The notes under the pieces are model-generated. The model made no database searches and was not told the origin of the DNA. It worked only from the letters and a program-made list of their open reading frames with translations. Positions 1-7,403 of a DNA stretch of 44,645 nucleotides are shown piece after piece; the stretch's first letter is position 1; each line of letters begins with the position of its first letter. Where the stretch lies: the IMG/VR virus record IMGVR_UViG_3300032677_000056, positions 1 to 44,645 of that record; one strand, 5' to 3'. This DNA comes from a virus. The position numbers and the translations under genes are program-made.

Positions 1-127
1 CCTGTCGCGGTTGTAAGTGCCATCTGGACGCATGGGAGCGGCGATTAGTTCAAGAGCCTCACGAAACCTTTCGACCTCGGCTTCTAATTTCAATGCCCTC
101 TTGTTTGCAATTTGAAACTCTGAATCA
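1..127. repeat. Exact 127-bp repeat, left copy
   Basis: Bases 1-127 are identical to 44386-44512 and the two copies diverge immediately afterwards. Both encode the C-terminal part of a coiled-coil paralogue on the minus strand. An exact shared stretch of 127 bases starting at the first base of a contig is what a de Bruijn assembly with k=127 leaves at a repeat junction, so this may be an assembly boundary in a repeated gene family rather than a physical terminus. Confidence 0.9.
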
Positions 128-246
128 GTTTCTCCATGGTTCGCCGTATATATATATACATAAGCGTTATAGTCGCCGTTATGAACGTCAAAGGCCATGT
201 GTCTGGCTTCATCCGTCCTTGGCGTTGGTGATGTGTCGGGGTGCAT
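1..246 (-). CDS. Coiled-coil array protein, C-terminus cut by window edge
   Basis: Eighty-two codons are visible from an ATG at 246, and the frame runs off the window. The N-terminus reads MHPDTSPTPRTDEA, a start shared in outline with the neighbouring paralogues at 538 and 44329. The visible C-terminal half (from about residue 43) is identical to the C-terminal part of the protein encoded at 44338-44645. The middle segment is tyrosine-rich (NAYVYIYT) and unlike the other copies. No Shine-Dalgarno sequence precedes the ATG. Function is unknown. The shared alpha-helical half suggests oligomerisation. Confidence 0.7.
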   Translation of the reverse strand, partial: MHPDTSPTPRTDEARHMAFDVHNGDYNAYVYIYTANHGETDSEFQIANKRALKLEAEVERFREALELIAAPMRPDGTYNRDR

Positions 247-274
247 ATTCTTATTTAATGCGGTGTTGATGTTC

Positions 275-538
275 TTATTGGTTGTGGAGCTTTTCACGAT
301 ACCTGTCGGCAAGTCTGTGAGCTGTGAAAGCGGTTAGCTTCGGAGTCTGGAATGGAACTTTTTCTAGCTCAAAAAGGACTTTTTCCAGAAGCTCACGGAG
401 CCTTGCGACCTCGTTGGTTTTCTTATTCAGTTCGCGTTCTAGCTGGCGGGAGGTTTCTACTGGCACTACAAAGGCTTTTAAGCCCATGGCCTCGCAAGCC
501 TCATCCGTCCTAGCCGTGTCGGTTGTTTTGGTTTTCAT
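275..538 (-). CDS. Coiled-coil array protein with NEVARLRE cassette
   Basis: An 87-residue protein starting MKTKTTDTARTDEACE. The middle reads SRQLERELNKKTNEVARLRE, a heptad-like helix that is nearly the same as the visible N-terminal end of the protein at 44338-44645. The C-terminus is basic and different from other copies. I chose the ATG at 538; an upstream start at 568 would run into a perfect palindrome and is less likely. It belongs to the array of paralogues that spans both ends of the window. Function unknown. Confidence 0.75.
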   Translation of the reverse strand: MKTKTTDTARTDEACEAMGLKAFVVPVETSRQLERELNKKTNEVARLRELLEKVLFELEKVPFQTPKLTAFTAHRLADRYREKLHNQ

Positions 539-560
539 AGGCACAAAACCTATGCAACCA

Positions 561-577
561 GCTTGCAACTTGCAAGC
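561..577. promoter_or_regulatory. 17-bp perfect palindrome, operator-like
   Basis: GCTTGCAA-C-TTGCAAGC is an 8-bp inverted repeat around one central base, lying 23 bases before the ATG at 538. On the minus strand a weak promoter reading (TTGCAA, 17 bases, TAGGTT) places the palindrome over the -35 element. This looks like a repressor site, but no repressor has been identified and the promoter match is weak. Confidence 0.45.
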
Positions 578-585
578 ACCAATTT

Positions 586-792
586 TTAGTGGCTCTTCAA
601 ATACTCCTCAACCACTACGGCCTTCCCATCCACAGCAGAGAGATTGCCTTGAATAGCAGAGAGACGATCAACCGAAGAAGCCACCGAAATCGGTGAAGCA
701 GGATGAGAGCATCCGCAGAGAAAACCAAGAACGATGGCAATAAAAATGAGCGTAAATACGCCCATCCAAAACTGCTTCTCCTGTAAATTCAT
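586..792 (-). CDS. Small lipoprotein, outer-membrane spanin candidate
   Basis: A 68-residue protein with a short N-terminus, a hydrophobic segment (residues about 10-26) and a lipobox-like LGFLCGCS, so Cys26 would be the lipidated residue. The rest is short and polar. This is the expected plan of a phage o-spanin or small lysis lipoprotein that helps breach the outer membrane. Its ATG overlaps the stop of the holin-like gene (ATGA), which supports a lysis role. Spanins share little sequence, so the call rests on architecture and neighbourhood. Confidence 0.5.
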   Translation of the reverse strand: MNLQEKQFWMGVFTLIFIAIVLGFLCGCSHPASPISVASSVDRLSAIQGNLSAVDGKAVVVEEYLKSH

Positions 793-989
793 TTATTCCT
801 ATTCTTGTGATCTGCGTATAGGTCATACGCAAGTTTCGCAAAAGAGGCTAGTCCCACCAAGATACCGATAATCATGCTTGCTACACGAAGCTCTAGGTCG
901 AGCATGGGGTCTAGGCTGATAGCCGCCGCCGCAATAGGTGCGGTAAACCCTATGGCTCCAGTAGCGGCAGTATCAAGATGGTGCATCAT
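789..989 (-). CDS. Small two-helix membrane protein, holin candidate
   Basis: A 66-residue protein with two hydrophobic stretches (about residues 9-26 and 36-54) and a charged C-terminus (YADHKNRNK), the usual plan of a class II holin. Two ATG codons are adjacent (989 and 986), which recalls dual-start holins although here only one residue separates them. It overlaps the lipoprotein gene by four bases. The endolysin lies at 40759-41190, which is downstream on the same strand if the genome is circular. Confidence 0.5.
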   Translation of the reverse strand: MMHHLDTAATGAIGFTAPIAAAAISLDPMLDLELRVASMIIGILVGLASFAKLAYDLYADHKNRNK

Positions 990-991
990 GG

Positions 992-1312
992 CTATGCCGA
1001 TTTAGCAGGGGCTGGATACAGAGCTAGGATGGCGGCTTCAATAGCGGCGTTTCCCTTACTCACATTAAGAAGGGTGGACAGGCGAGCGTCCGTGTCGTCA
1101 TCCGAGAACTGACCGATAGAAGAATATGCAGGAGTGGTGTGCTGGTTCCAAAGGACAACATTCACATTCACCCCCTTGATACGAGCAATGGCCTGTTGCT
1201 GTGAGTTATCGTAATTCACGCTATAGTCAATGCTGGTAAGCGTAGTTGGCTGGATAGACTTTCCGTGAACAGGCTTTGGAGTGATAGTGATGGGTGAAGT
1301 TAGTGCGATCAT
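992..1312 (-). CDS. Small hypothetical protein after the fibre gene
   Basis: A 106-residue protein without recognisable domains. It is soluble, rich in Thr, Ile, Asn and Ala, with no signal peptide or membrane segment. It lies five bases after the fibre gene and two bases before the holin-like gene, so it is part of the same late transcript. A virion or fibre-associated role is possible from position only. Confidence 0.7.
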   Translation of the reverse strand: MIALTSPITITPKPVHGKSIQPTTLTSIDYSVNYDNSQQQAIARIKGVNVNVVLWNQHTTPAYSSIGQFSDDDTDARLSTLLNVSKGNAAIEAAILALYPAPAKSA

Positions 1313-1317
1313 AATTT

Positions 1318-3633
1318 TTAGAACCTAATATACCAAGGGAAACCAAGCAAGGCAGAAAGGAATCCTTTATTTGAATTTCCAGTTGGAATGTTAACCTCAA
1401 ATGCGGTTGATCCATTATACATTCCAGCATTCACATTTCCAAGTGAGTTTTGACCCCATGAGTATTGCAGGGATGCCGCAGACTTGTATGTTGCCTTTCC
1501 TTGGATAACGGCATGATCGTTGTACGCCGTGTCTTGGAAAACAACATTACCATACAAGACTGCATTTTCTACTCCTTGATTTCCAGAGAACAAGAAACCA
1601 TTGGTTGCGGTAATAGAGATGTTTTGGATATTTGAATTATTAGCAGTAACGCTATTGATGGTTGGATTTGCTGTTCCAGTATTGGCAACAATTCCAGTAT
1701 TCGGTGCAATAAACACATCTGTAGAGGCATCTGGAAGTGCTTGGGTTCCTACTGAATTTAATGGTCTAGTAGTGTATGTGTTGTTAGCCCACCAGTTTGC
1801 GAGATTGCTAAAGTCTCCATCATCAGCACCACCAGTAACTTGATCGTTGAACCATTGAGGGCTTAAAGCGGGCCATCCAAGATATGTTACTGATCCACCT
1901 ACTGTTCCACCAATAGGATACTGACCATTCCCTGTGTCATAATAGACTGTGGCATTTCCAAGTATAGAACCAAATGCCCTAGAGCTATCACGCATCACCA
2001 CATTCCCATCAATCACAGAAGTATTGGAAAGCTGTGAAGAATCATGCATGGAAACACTATCAGTAGTAGTTCCAGCCATGACTGAAGTTCCCTGCATATT
2101 TACCACTCCAGTTGATTGAAGCGTAAGTCCTGCACCAAAGTCAGCAGACCAGAAAGAAGCAGATGCACAGAAGCATTGATCGGCTCCTTGTGTGTTTTGC
2201 GTTACTTGGTTGTAAAGATTAACTGGGTTAGTAGAAGTAGGAAGGGCAGTTGCTTGAGTAGTAAATGCAGAATCCTGCCACCAGTTTAGAAGATTTCCCC
2301 AATCTCCATCTTCTTGAGCGTTATTGTAATAAAGAATTGTGAATGGATAAGTTAATCCTGCTCCACCATTGTAAAGATTGCTTACTTCTGTTGGAGACAA
2401 TGCACGGCTCCAAATTCCAACTTCATCCATTCCAATTCCATTATTTGGGCCAGCAGAAAATCCAGTATTTCCAGCTAAAATTCCATAATTTGAAGTAAAA
2501 TTATTTGTTATTCCATTTGAAGATGTAGCAAAAGAACCATTAACATAAAAAGAAACCAAATCTCCCGATCTAGTAACAGTTGCCATTTGCCATCCAGTTA
2601 AATCTTCTGCTGGATATGAAAGTAAAATTGCTACTTCTGACAATGCTAAATACAATCCCCTGCCTGTACTGGTTGGCTCCCAATCAATAGCAAGTCCAAC
2701 TCCTCCTTGTCCTGCAAAATTTTGTATTCCATATGCTTTACCATCAACCCAAAAATTAACTGTAAAATCATTAGAAAAATCAATTGGTGAATTAGTTGAT
2801 AACCATCCAGAACCATTTCCAACCGCATCTCCTCCAATAATTCCAGTTCCTAAAGAAATTCCACCATTGTTGGTAAGCGTATTTCCATTACCAGTTGAAT
2901 CAAGTAATGAAACACCTCCAGATCCATCGTTATTGAGGTTCCAGTAGGCTTTACATCCAACGGTAAGTGGTACAGGAAGAGGGTTTGTAAATGGATATGT
3001 GTTTCCATCTCCTCCATAAAAAAGATTAGATATTTCCGTTGGAGATAATGCACGATTCCAAAGTCCTGTTTCATCAAGACTACCAAAGAAATTTACATTA
3101 AAAGCACTATTATATTGATAACCTAAAGATGCAGTTGCGGTTATTGCGTACGATGAGGATGCTCCACCTCCAACATAATTTCCGTTAATGTATAATGATA
3201 CTGAAGTTCCATCATCTGTAACAGTTACATATTGCCATTGATTAACGACAATTTGTGCATTTGAAAGGTAGTCCCATGCTACTGCATTTCTTCCAACTCC
3301 TAAATATGGAGTAGTTGTTCCACCACCAGTAACAATTCCAATCATTAAATCTCCAACACTATCGCCAGAGAATATAATTCTATCATAACTTAAATCAGTA
3401 GGATAAATCCAACCAGAATAACTAAATGTGCTTGAAGTTATTGGTATATTTAACGATGAAAGATAATCTGATCCATTTAGAACTGCACATCCATCAATAA
3501 TGCCAGTCCCCAAGGTGACCTCATTATTGTTAGTAAGCGTGTAACCATTGCCTGTTGAGTCAACAAGACTGACTCCCCCGGAACCATCATCATTTAGGTT
3601 CCAATAGGCTAAAATGTTATCTGTAAGAGCCAT
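1318..3633 (-). CDS. Tail fibre or adhesin with duplicated LamG-like domains
   Basis: A 771-residue protein built from repeats. Residues about 2-215 and 224-430 are two copies of a concanavalin/LamG-like module, each opening with AYWNLN(D/N)DGSGGVS followed by a DSTGNG motif and ending at a WNRALSPTEISNL-type segment typical of LamG_3 domains. Two shorter repeats follow around residues 435 and 605, each with a DGD(W/F)xNLxNWW motif. Such modules bind glycans, so a receptor-binding fibre or capsid-surface adhesin is likely. Its start codon overlaps the stop of the preceding gene by one base. The N-terminus has no obvious virion-attachment domain, so the attachment mode is open. Confidence 0.75.
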   Translation of the reverse strand: MALTDNILAYWNLNDDGSGGVSLVDSTGNGYTLTNNNEVTLGTGIIDGCAVLNGSDYLSSLNIPITSSTFSYSGWIYPTDLSYDRIIFSGDSVGDLMIGIVTGGGTTTPYLGVGRNAVAWDYLSNAQIVVNQWQYVTVTDDGTSVSLYINGNYVGGGASSSYAITATASLGYQYNSAFNVNFFGSLDETGLWNRALSPTEISNLFYGGDGNTYPFTNPLPVPLTVGCKAYWNLNNDGSGGVSLLDSTGNGNTLTNNGGISLGTGIIGGDAVGNGSGWLSTNSPIDFSNDFTVNFWVDGKAYGIQNFAGQGGVGLAIDWEPTSTGRGLYLALSEVAILLSYPAEDLTGWQMATVTRSGDLVSFYVNGSFATSSNGITNNFTSNYGILAGNTGFSAGPNNGIGMDEVGIWSRALSPTEVSNLYNGGAGLTYPFTILYYNNAQEDGDWGNLLNWWQDSAFTTQATALPTSTNPVNLYNQVTQNTQGADQCFCASASFWSADFGAGLTLQSTGVVNMQGTSVMAGTTTDSVSMHDSSQLSNTSVIDGNVVMRDSSRAFGSILGNATVYYDTGNGQYPIGGTVGGSVTYLGWPALSPQWFNDQVTGGADDGDFSNLANWWANNTYTTRPLNSVGTQALPDASTDVFIAPNTGIVANTGTANPTINSVTANNSNIQNISITATNGFLFSGNQGVENAVLYGNVVFQDTAYNDHAVIQGKATYKSAASLQYSWGQNSLGNVNAGMYNGSTAFEVNIPTGNSNKGFLSALLGFPWYIRF

Positions 3634-3869
3634 TAGCTACGGACGATAGAGGTAATGTTGCTTGAACCATCGTAAGAGATGGTGATGGTTTTAAGAACCT
3701 CATCTCCATTTTTGATTACAATAGTCTGAGGCTTATCAGCGGCAACATAGTTGGAAAGCTCGTAGTCGTATCCAACGCCACTAACAGAATCAAGAATCTT
3801 GCAAAGCGTGATATTTTCTTGGTCTGCCGGATTTGAAATAGATGGATTATAAACAGAAGGAAAGCTCAT
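3633..3869 (-). CDS. Small virion protein with ENITLCKILD motif
   Basis: A 78-residue protein. Residues 10-26 contain NPxDxENITLCKILD, almost the same as the N-terminus of the next gene upstream (3910-4353). The rest is predicted beta-rich with Asp, Gly and Ser. It sits between the capsid module and the fibre, so it is probably a structural or adaptor protein. The shared N-terminus suggests a common docking segment. Confidence 0.7.
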   Translation of the reverse strand: MSFPSVYNPSISNPADQENITLCKILDSVSGVGYDYELSNYVAADKPQTIVIKNGDEVLKTITISYDGSSNITSIVRS

Positions 3870-3909
3870 ATAGTTTGTATATTATGTATTGTTAATTTGT
3901 GCAATCAAT

Positions 3910-4353
3910 TTATGCCCAGCTAATGCTTAGCACAACATCTCCTGCGCCAACTGCCCCACCAGCAGAAGCCGATGTGACGATTGCAAAGCTAATTCCATTA
4001 TGGAAAATAAAGGGAGAAACTCCTAATGCTAGTGTGATGGTCTGACCATTCTGCAAGGGAATAATGTAATCTGGGGAATTTGTTGTTGGATCTGGAGTAG
4101 TAGCCAAATCGTAAAACTTCACATACTTTGTCTGATTCGATACATTTGTAGCAATAAAGTTATAAACATTTCCAGCAGACGCCTTAACAGTTATTGCATT
4201 TGTGCTTGCTGTGCTAACCCTTGTATATGGCAAAAGGATGTTGTTAGCCGCAGGGCTTAATGCCGCAATCCCATCAAGGATCTTACAAAGCGTGATGTTT
4301 TCCCCATCGTTGGGGTTTGCTACGACTGGCTGATAAAAATCGTAGCCCGCCAT
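3910..4353 (-). CDS. Probable virion surface protein with ENITLCKILD motif
   Basis: A 147-residue protein sharing the N-terminal NPxDxENITLCKILD motif with the 78-residue neighbour. The remainder is beta-rich, with many Thr, Ser and Asn and a Gly/Ala run near the C-terminus (SAGGAVGAGD). No known family is recognised. The position just after the capsid gene cluster fits a head decoration or fibre-base protein. The A-rich AT leader of the 3870-3909 gap shows no gene. Confidence 0.65.
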   Translation of the reverse strand: MAGYDFYQPVVANPNDGENITLCKILDGIAALSPAANNILLPYTRVSTASTNAITVKASAGNVYNFIATNVSNQTKYVKFYDLATTPDPTTNSPDYIIPLQNGQTITLALGVSPFIFHNGISFAIVTSASAGGAVGAGDVVLSISWA

Positions 4354-4356
4354 AGA

Positions 4357-4653
4357 CTATTCCTCTTTACCGCCTTCTGCGTAATCCTCTCCAGAATCCT
4401 CCATCTCGGCAGATCCTTTCTTATCCTCCATAGCGGCAAGCTGTTCCTTAACGGCCTGCTTTGCACCCTTTGGCTTAGACTCCTCATCTTCCTTAACGTG
4501 GCGGCTAAGAATAGGGGTTTTCTCATCTCCGACAGTCAAGAGCATCATGTCATTGCCGTCGAACTTAAATGTGGCAATATCAGAGAACTCTACGCCCTCT
4601 TTAACGCCTGACGGAACATTGTAATCTTTGGGAACAGTGAAAATGAGTGCCAT
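4357..4653 (-). CDS. Small acidic protein downstream of the capsid gene
   Basis: A 98-residue protein. The first 50 residues look like a small beta fold (FTVPKDYNVPSG), and the C-terminal half is highly charged and probably disordered (ending DSGEDYAEGGKEE). It follows the terminator after the capsid gene and probably has its own promoter. A decoration or assembly role is possible by position but not shown. Confidence 0.65.
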   Translation of the reverse strand: MALIFTVPKDYNVPSGVKEGVEFSDIATFKFDGNDMMLLTVGDEKTPILSRHVKEDEESKPKGAKQAVKEQLAAMEDKKGSAEMEDSGEDYAEGGKEE

Positions 4654-4661
4654 AGTCCGTA

Positions 4662-4690
4662 GTGTTAATGCTTATACTAAACATCGTCAA
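4662..4690 (-). promoter_or_regulatory. Candidate minus-strand promoter with very short leader
   Basis: On the minus strand TTGACG (4690-4685), a 17-base spacer, then TAACAC (4667-4662). The -35 match is good and the -10 is weak. Initiation would fall within a few bases of the ATG at 4653, giving an almost leaderless mRNA. It follows the capsid terminator directly, which makes a new start here sensible. Confidence 0.4.
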
Positions 4691-4730
4691 GGGAAAAAGA
4701 AAAGCCCCACCAGATTTCTCCAGTGGGGCT
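4691..4730 (-). terminator. Rho-independent terminator after the capsid gene
   Basis: On the minus strand the stem AGCCCCAC / GTGGGGCT (8 bp, 4703-4710 with 4723-4730, 12-base loop) is followed by TTTCTTTTT. It lies just downstream of the capsid stop at 4750. This is the clearest intrinsic terminator on the minus strand and would uncouple capsid expression from the genes to its left. Confidence 0.85.
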
Positions 4731-4749
4731 ATCTTTGATTAACTATCTC

Positions 4750-5991
4750 TTAGGAGTAGGAGCAACCCACGAAGCTCACGTCATATGGGCATCTGCGGTG
4801 AATCACGGCACGACCCAAATAAGGAGCGATTGGGCGGCTTCCGCTCTGGAAGATTGCCAACCAGCGACCGATCTTGCCCAATGGGTTGTTCGTGGTATCA
4901 CGGATATTCAGCCAGAAAAATTGGCCAGAATAGTAGTACGGATAATCATCGAACGGAGCACCGGGGATGTTTGGGCCGACCTGCTGAACGCTCTCCTCGT
5001 ACACATCGGCGTGGAAGATGTACGAAACTTCGAACGGCGCAGTGTTATAGTTGGGGTTAACTTCCCAAGTATAGCCATTGGTCGTTTGATTCTGGATGTA
5101 GGGATAAACCTGTACCCAGTTGTTGTTGCTGAACACGAAGCGAGGAAGCTCCAGATCAATCATGTGATAGTATCCAGCGAACGAACGCTCGACACCGAGA
5201 GGAGCGATAAGCTCGCTAGGGGTGGCATAGCGGATGTCCTGACGGAGATCAGCATTATTGCGGAGGAGGTCACGGCTTGTCTCAGGACTGGTGATCAGAC
5301 CGAGAACAGGAACGCCATTTTCCTTACCAAGCGCATTGTGTCCTGCACCATCACGGATAAGCTGAACACGCAGAACATCAAGGAGATCCTGCGAGAGCTT
5401 AGCGGTTGGGGCGGGGATTGCGGTGTTGGTATTGCTGTTATACAGAGCGTTAGGGATGGTCGTGCCATTGATGGTAGCAGACGTATAAACAGTCTGAGTA
5501 ACATCACCAGCAACGATCTTGCCAGCAACACGGAGATACTCCGAGCGGCGGCGGTTATCCAGAACAGTCTTGGTCAACTGGGTGAGTTGATCAACAGTCT
5601 TGCCAACCTGACTCTCAATCTGGAAGGAAGTCTTCAGATCGTCCAAGCAGATGCAAGGGGTCTGGTAGCTCTGGGTCTGCAACTGCCAAGTGCGAACAGT
5701 CTGTCCGAACGCAAGGTTCGTAGGGCTAGGAACGCAACCAGCGGTGTTGTTGGGTTGTCCAAGACCAGAAGAGGTCGAGACGTTTGCCCAGTTGTTTTCA
5801 AACCCACCGGAGAGCACACGCTCAACTGTGAGTTCGGAGAGAGTCGTACCCATGCCGAGGGGGAACTTGCCCACACGGACGAGACGACCCCAAGGGCCGT
5901 CAACGGAGTAACGCTCCCAAATATCGACATTGAAACGAGCGGTTTCGCGCTCGAAAATGTCATTAACTGTAGAACAGGTAATAGAAGCCAT
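4750..5991 (-). CDS. Probable major capsid protein
   Basis: A 413-residue protein with the composition and length of an HK97-fold coat protein: an N-terminal arm (DIFERETARFNVDIWERY), a predicted helix with TVDQLTQLTKTVLDNRRRSEY around residues 130-155, and a long beta-rich C-terminal half. The gene stands alone between a hairpin-containing leader and a strong terminator, as expected for a gene expressed at very high level. No Shine-Dalgarno sequence precedes the ATG. The call rests on size, composition and isolated high-expression context, not on a specific motif. No adjacent protease or scaffold gene is seen; a scaffold-like gene lies at 31956-33167. Confidence 0.7.
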   Translation of the reverse strand: MASITCSTVNDIFERETARFNVDIWERYSVDGPWGRLVRVGKFPLGMGTTLSELTVERVLSGGFENNWANVSTSSGLGQPNNTAGCVPSPTNLAFGQTVRTWQLQTQSYQTPCICLDDLKTSFQIESQVGKTVDQLTQLTKTVLDNRRRSEYLRVAGKIVAGDVTQTVYTSATINGTTIPNALYNSNTNTAIPAPTAKLSQDLLDVLRVQLIRDGAGHNALGKENGVPVLGLITSPETSRDLLRNNADLRQDIRYATPSELIAPLGVERSFAGYYHMIDLELPRFVFSNNNWVQVYPYIQNQTTNGYTWEVNPNYNTAPFEVSYIFHADVYEESVQQVGPNIPGAPFDDYPYYYSGQFFWLNIRDTTNNPLGKIGRWLAIFQSGSRPIAPYLGRAVIHRRCPYDVSFVGCSYS

Positions 5992-6017
5992 GATGATTAA
6001 AGAATAAGGGGTTTGGT

Positions 6018-6037
6018 GGATAAGCGGATGCTTATCC
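6018..6037. promoter_or_regulatory. Perfect hairpin in the capsid gene leader
   Basis: GGATAAGC and GCTTATCC form an 8-bp perfect stem around a 4-base loop, 27 bases before the capsid ATG. No U-tract follows on the minus strand, so it is not a standard terminator for the upstream genes. It could stabilise the capsid mRNA 5' end, be a processing site or be an operator. Confidence 0.5.
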
Positions 6038-6106
6038 TGTTTGTTTGTTTGGAGAGGCGAATCCTCCTACGCCATCATTTCTGGAAGCGACCCCAGATAC
6101 GCTGAT

Positions 6107-6505
6107 TCAATGCCCTACATCAGACGATGGTAATTCGTCAATGTATTTTTTAATTCTTTGTAAATTTTCTGTGGTAATTAAATTGTACGTGAGTCGGATA
6201 ATCCTCCACCCAAGGAGGTTTGCCTCTAAGTATTTCTCTGAGTCTTTAATGAATCCAGCACCTCTAACGTGCCTTCCTCCCCATGCTCCACCCTCAATCT
6301 CAATGAGAACCATCTTGCCCATGTGGGCATAGTCGGCTCTCCACTTCCTAGTAGGGTGAAACCTATGCTCAGTTACTAATTCCTGCCCCTTGATCGACTC
6401 CCACAGAACGTCGAACTTTCTTTCGAGACTGCTTGGAACTCTTGGTTTTGGCAATGAGGCCTCTTTCGATGAGCCCTTTCGTGACTTTTCTTTTGAATTT
6501 TGCAT
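6107..6505 (-). CDS. PD-(D/E)XK endonuclease, DUF559/VRR-like
   Basis: A 132-residue protein. From about residue 55 it reads WRADYAH, then VLIEIEGGAWGGRH, then WRIIRLT. The R-x-D, I-E-I-E-G-G and following GRHVRG pattern is that of the very short patch repair/DUF559-like restriction-fold endonucleases that phages often carry. The acidic residues D58 and E70/E72 would bind metal. The first 45 residues are basic and are encoded on top of the C-terminus of the upstream gene in another frame (137-base overlap). A role in DNA packaging, recombination or host DNA degradation is possible. Confidence 0.65.
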   Translation of the reverse strand: MQNSKEKSRKGSSKEASLPKPRVPSSLERKFDVLWESIKGQELVTEHRFHPTRKWRADYAHMGKMVLIEIEGGAWGGRHVRGAGFIKDSEKYLEANLLGWRIIRLTYNLITTENLQRIKKYIDELPSSDVGH

Positions 6506-7361
6506 CTAGTTTATGGTAGAAGGATACTACGTTAAGGGCATTTTGAAGTGCCTGTTCCTCTGATTCTTCAGTCCCCTTAGTCAGGGCTGGAGAAGGATGT
6601 TCAAATGAGGAATCGCTCACAGGCGCACCCGTCGAAGGTTCTCCCTCCGCTCTAGTTCCCTCTCCAGCAAGACCATCATTAAGCAATACGCCTCGCTTAT
6701 CGGGATGATATACCACAGCACCATCATTTACGAAAGAGGGATCAACATTATTTTTTCTCCACTGATGCGGTTTGTCTCCAGTTCCTCTCCAGTCATGCTG
6801 GATAAGCTTGGTCTTATGCATTTTAGGGACAATGTCTGATGCCGCCCATACATCCCAAGCATATTCATCCACCCCATTTGAGCAGTTAAACAACCTAGGG
6901 GCAGTTATAGACAGGTTGCAATCATACACAGCTATTCCGCTCATATGATCAATGCCTCCGGGGATTTCGCTTTTAGAAAGTTCCACAAAATCTCCCATAA
7001 ATGGACGCTGACACTGCCTGTACTCAGCCTCAATTTTATCTATCCACCCCTCACAAAGAGGAATAGCATCTGGCTCCATGAATAGAAATGGCTGTCTTGT
7101 ATTTAGAATGGCATGCCAAGCAATAGCTTGAAATGCTCTATTGCAACTTACAGGCCAGCCACGTTCAGAGTGAGTGCATGGCAAAACATGTACCTTCCTA
7201 AAGCAATTAGACAGAGGCATCTCAATGTCTTCCGTGGTAACTCCACGGATGGGTGCAATTACAATCTCGTGATTCATGTAAGGCCCAAGCTGTTTAACAC
7301 GCTTAGCCCAACGCTTCATCAACTCTACGTCACCATCGTGGTATGCAATCGCTACAATCAT
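6369..7361 (-). CDS. Glycosyltransferase-like protein (GT-A type)
   Basis: A 330-residue protein. Residues 1-110 start MIVAIAYHDGD and lead to FLFMEPDAIPL, a position and pattern like the DxD metal-binding turn of GT-A glycosyltransferases, here ExD. The domain continues to about residue 230 (GDKPHQWRKNN). After that a low-complexity Ser/Glu/Gly linker and a basic tail (KTKSSKQSRKK) follow. The basic tail overlaps the nuclease gene by 137 bases out of frame, so either the tail is dispensable or the overlap is real. It has its own promoter. It probably modifies virion or host-surface glycans together with the gene upstream. Confidence 0.6.
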   Translation of the reverse strand: MIVAIAYHDGDVELMKRWAKRVKQLGPYMNHEIVIAPIRGVTTEDIEMPLSNCFRKVHVLPCTHSERGWPVSCNRAFQAIAWHAILNTRQPFLFMEPDAIPLCEGWIDKIEAEYRQCQRPFMGDFVELSKSEIPGGIDHMSGIAVYDCNLSITAPRLFNCSNGVDEYAWDVWAASDIVPKMHKTKLIQHDWRGTGDKPHQWRKNNVDPSFVNDGAVVYHPDKRGVLLNDGLAGEGTRAEGEPSTGAPVSDSSFEHPSPALTKGTEESEEQALQNALNVVSFYHKLDAKFKRKVTKGLIERGLIAKTKSSKQSRKKVRRSVGVDQGAGISN

Positions 7362-7374
7362 TTTCGTTGCGCCC

Positions 7375-7403
7375 TTTTTACTATAAGGGGCTTGTTATGT
7401 CAA
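7375..7403 (-). promoter_or_regulatory. Sigma70-like promoter close to its start codon
   Basis: On the minus strand TTGACA (7403-7398), a 17-base spacer, TAAAAA (7380-7375). The predicted start of transcription is near 7368, about seven bases before the ATG at 7361. This leaves no room for a Shine-Dalgarno sequence. Confidence 0.5.

Noticed and set aside
4723-6000. A 425-codon frame on the plus strand opposite the capsid gene
   Set aside because: It is the antisense shadow of a high-expression gene whose codon choice leaves the reverse strand open. It also spans the minus-strand terminator and has no start signal or recognisable domain.
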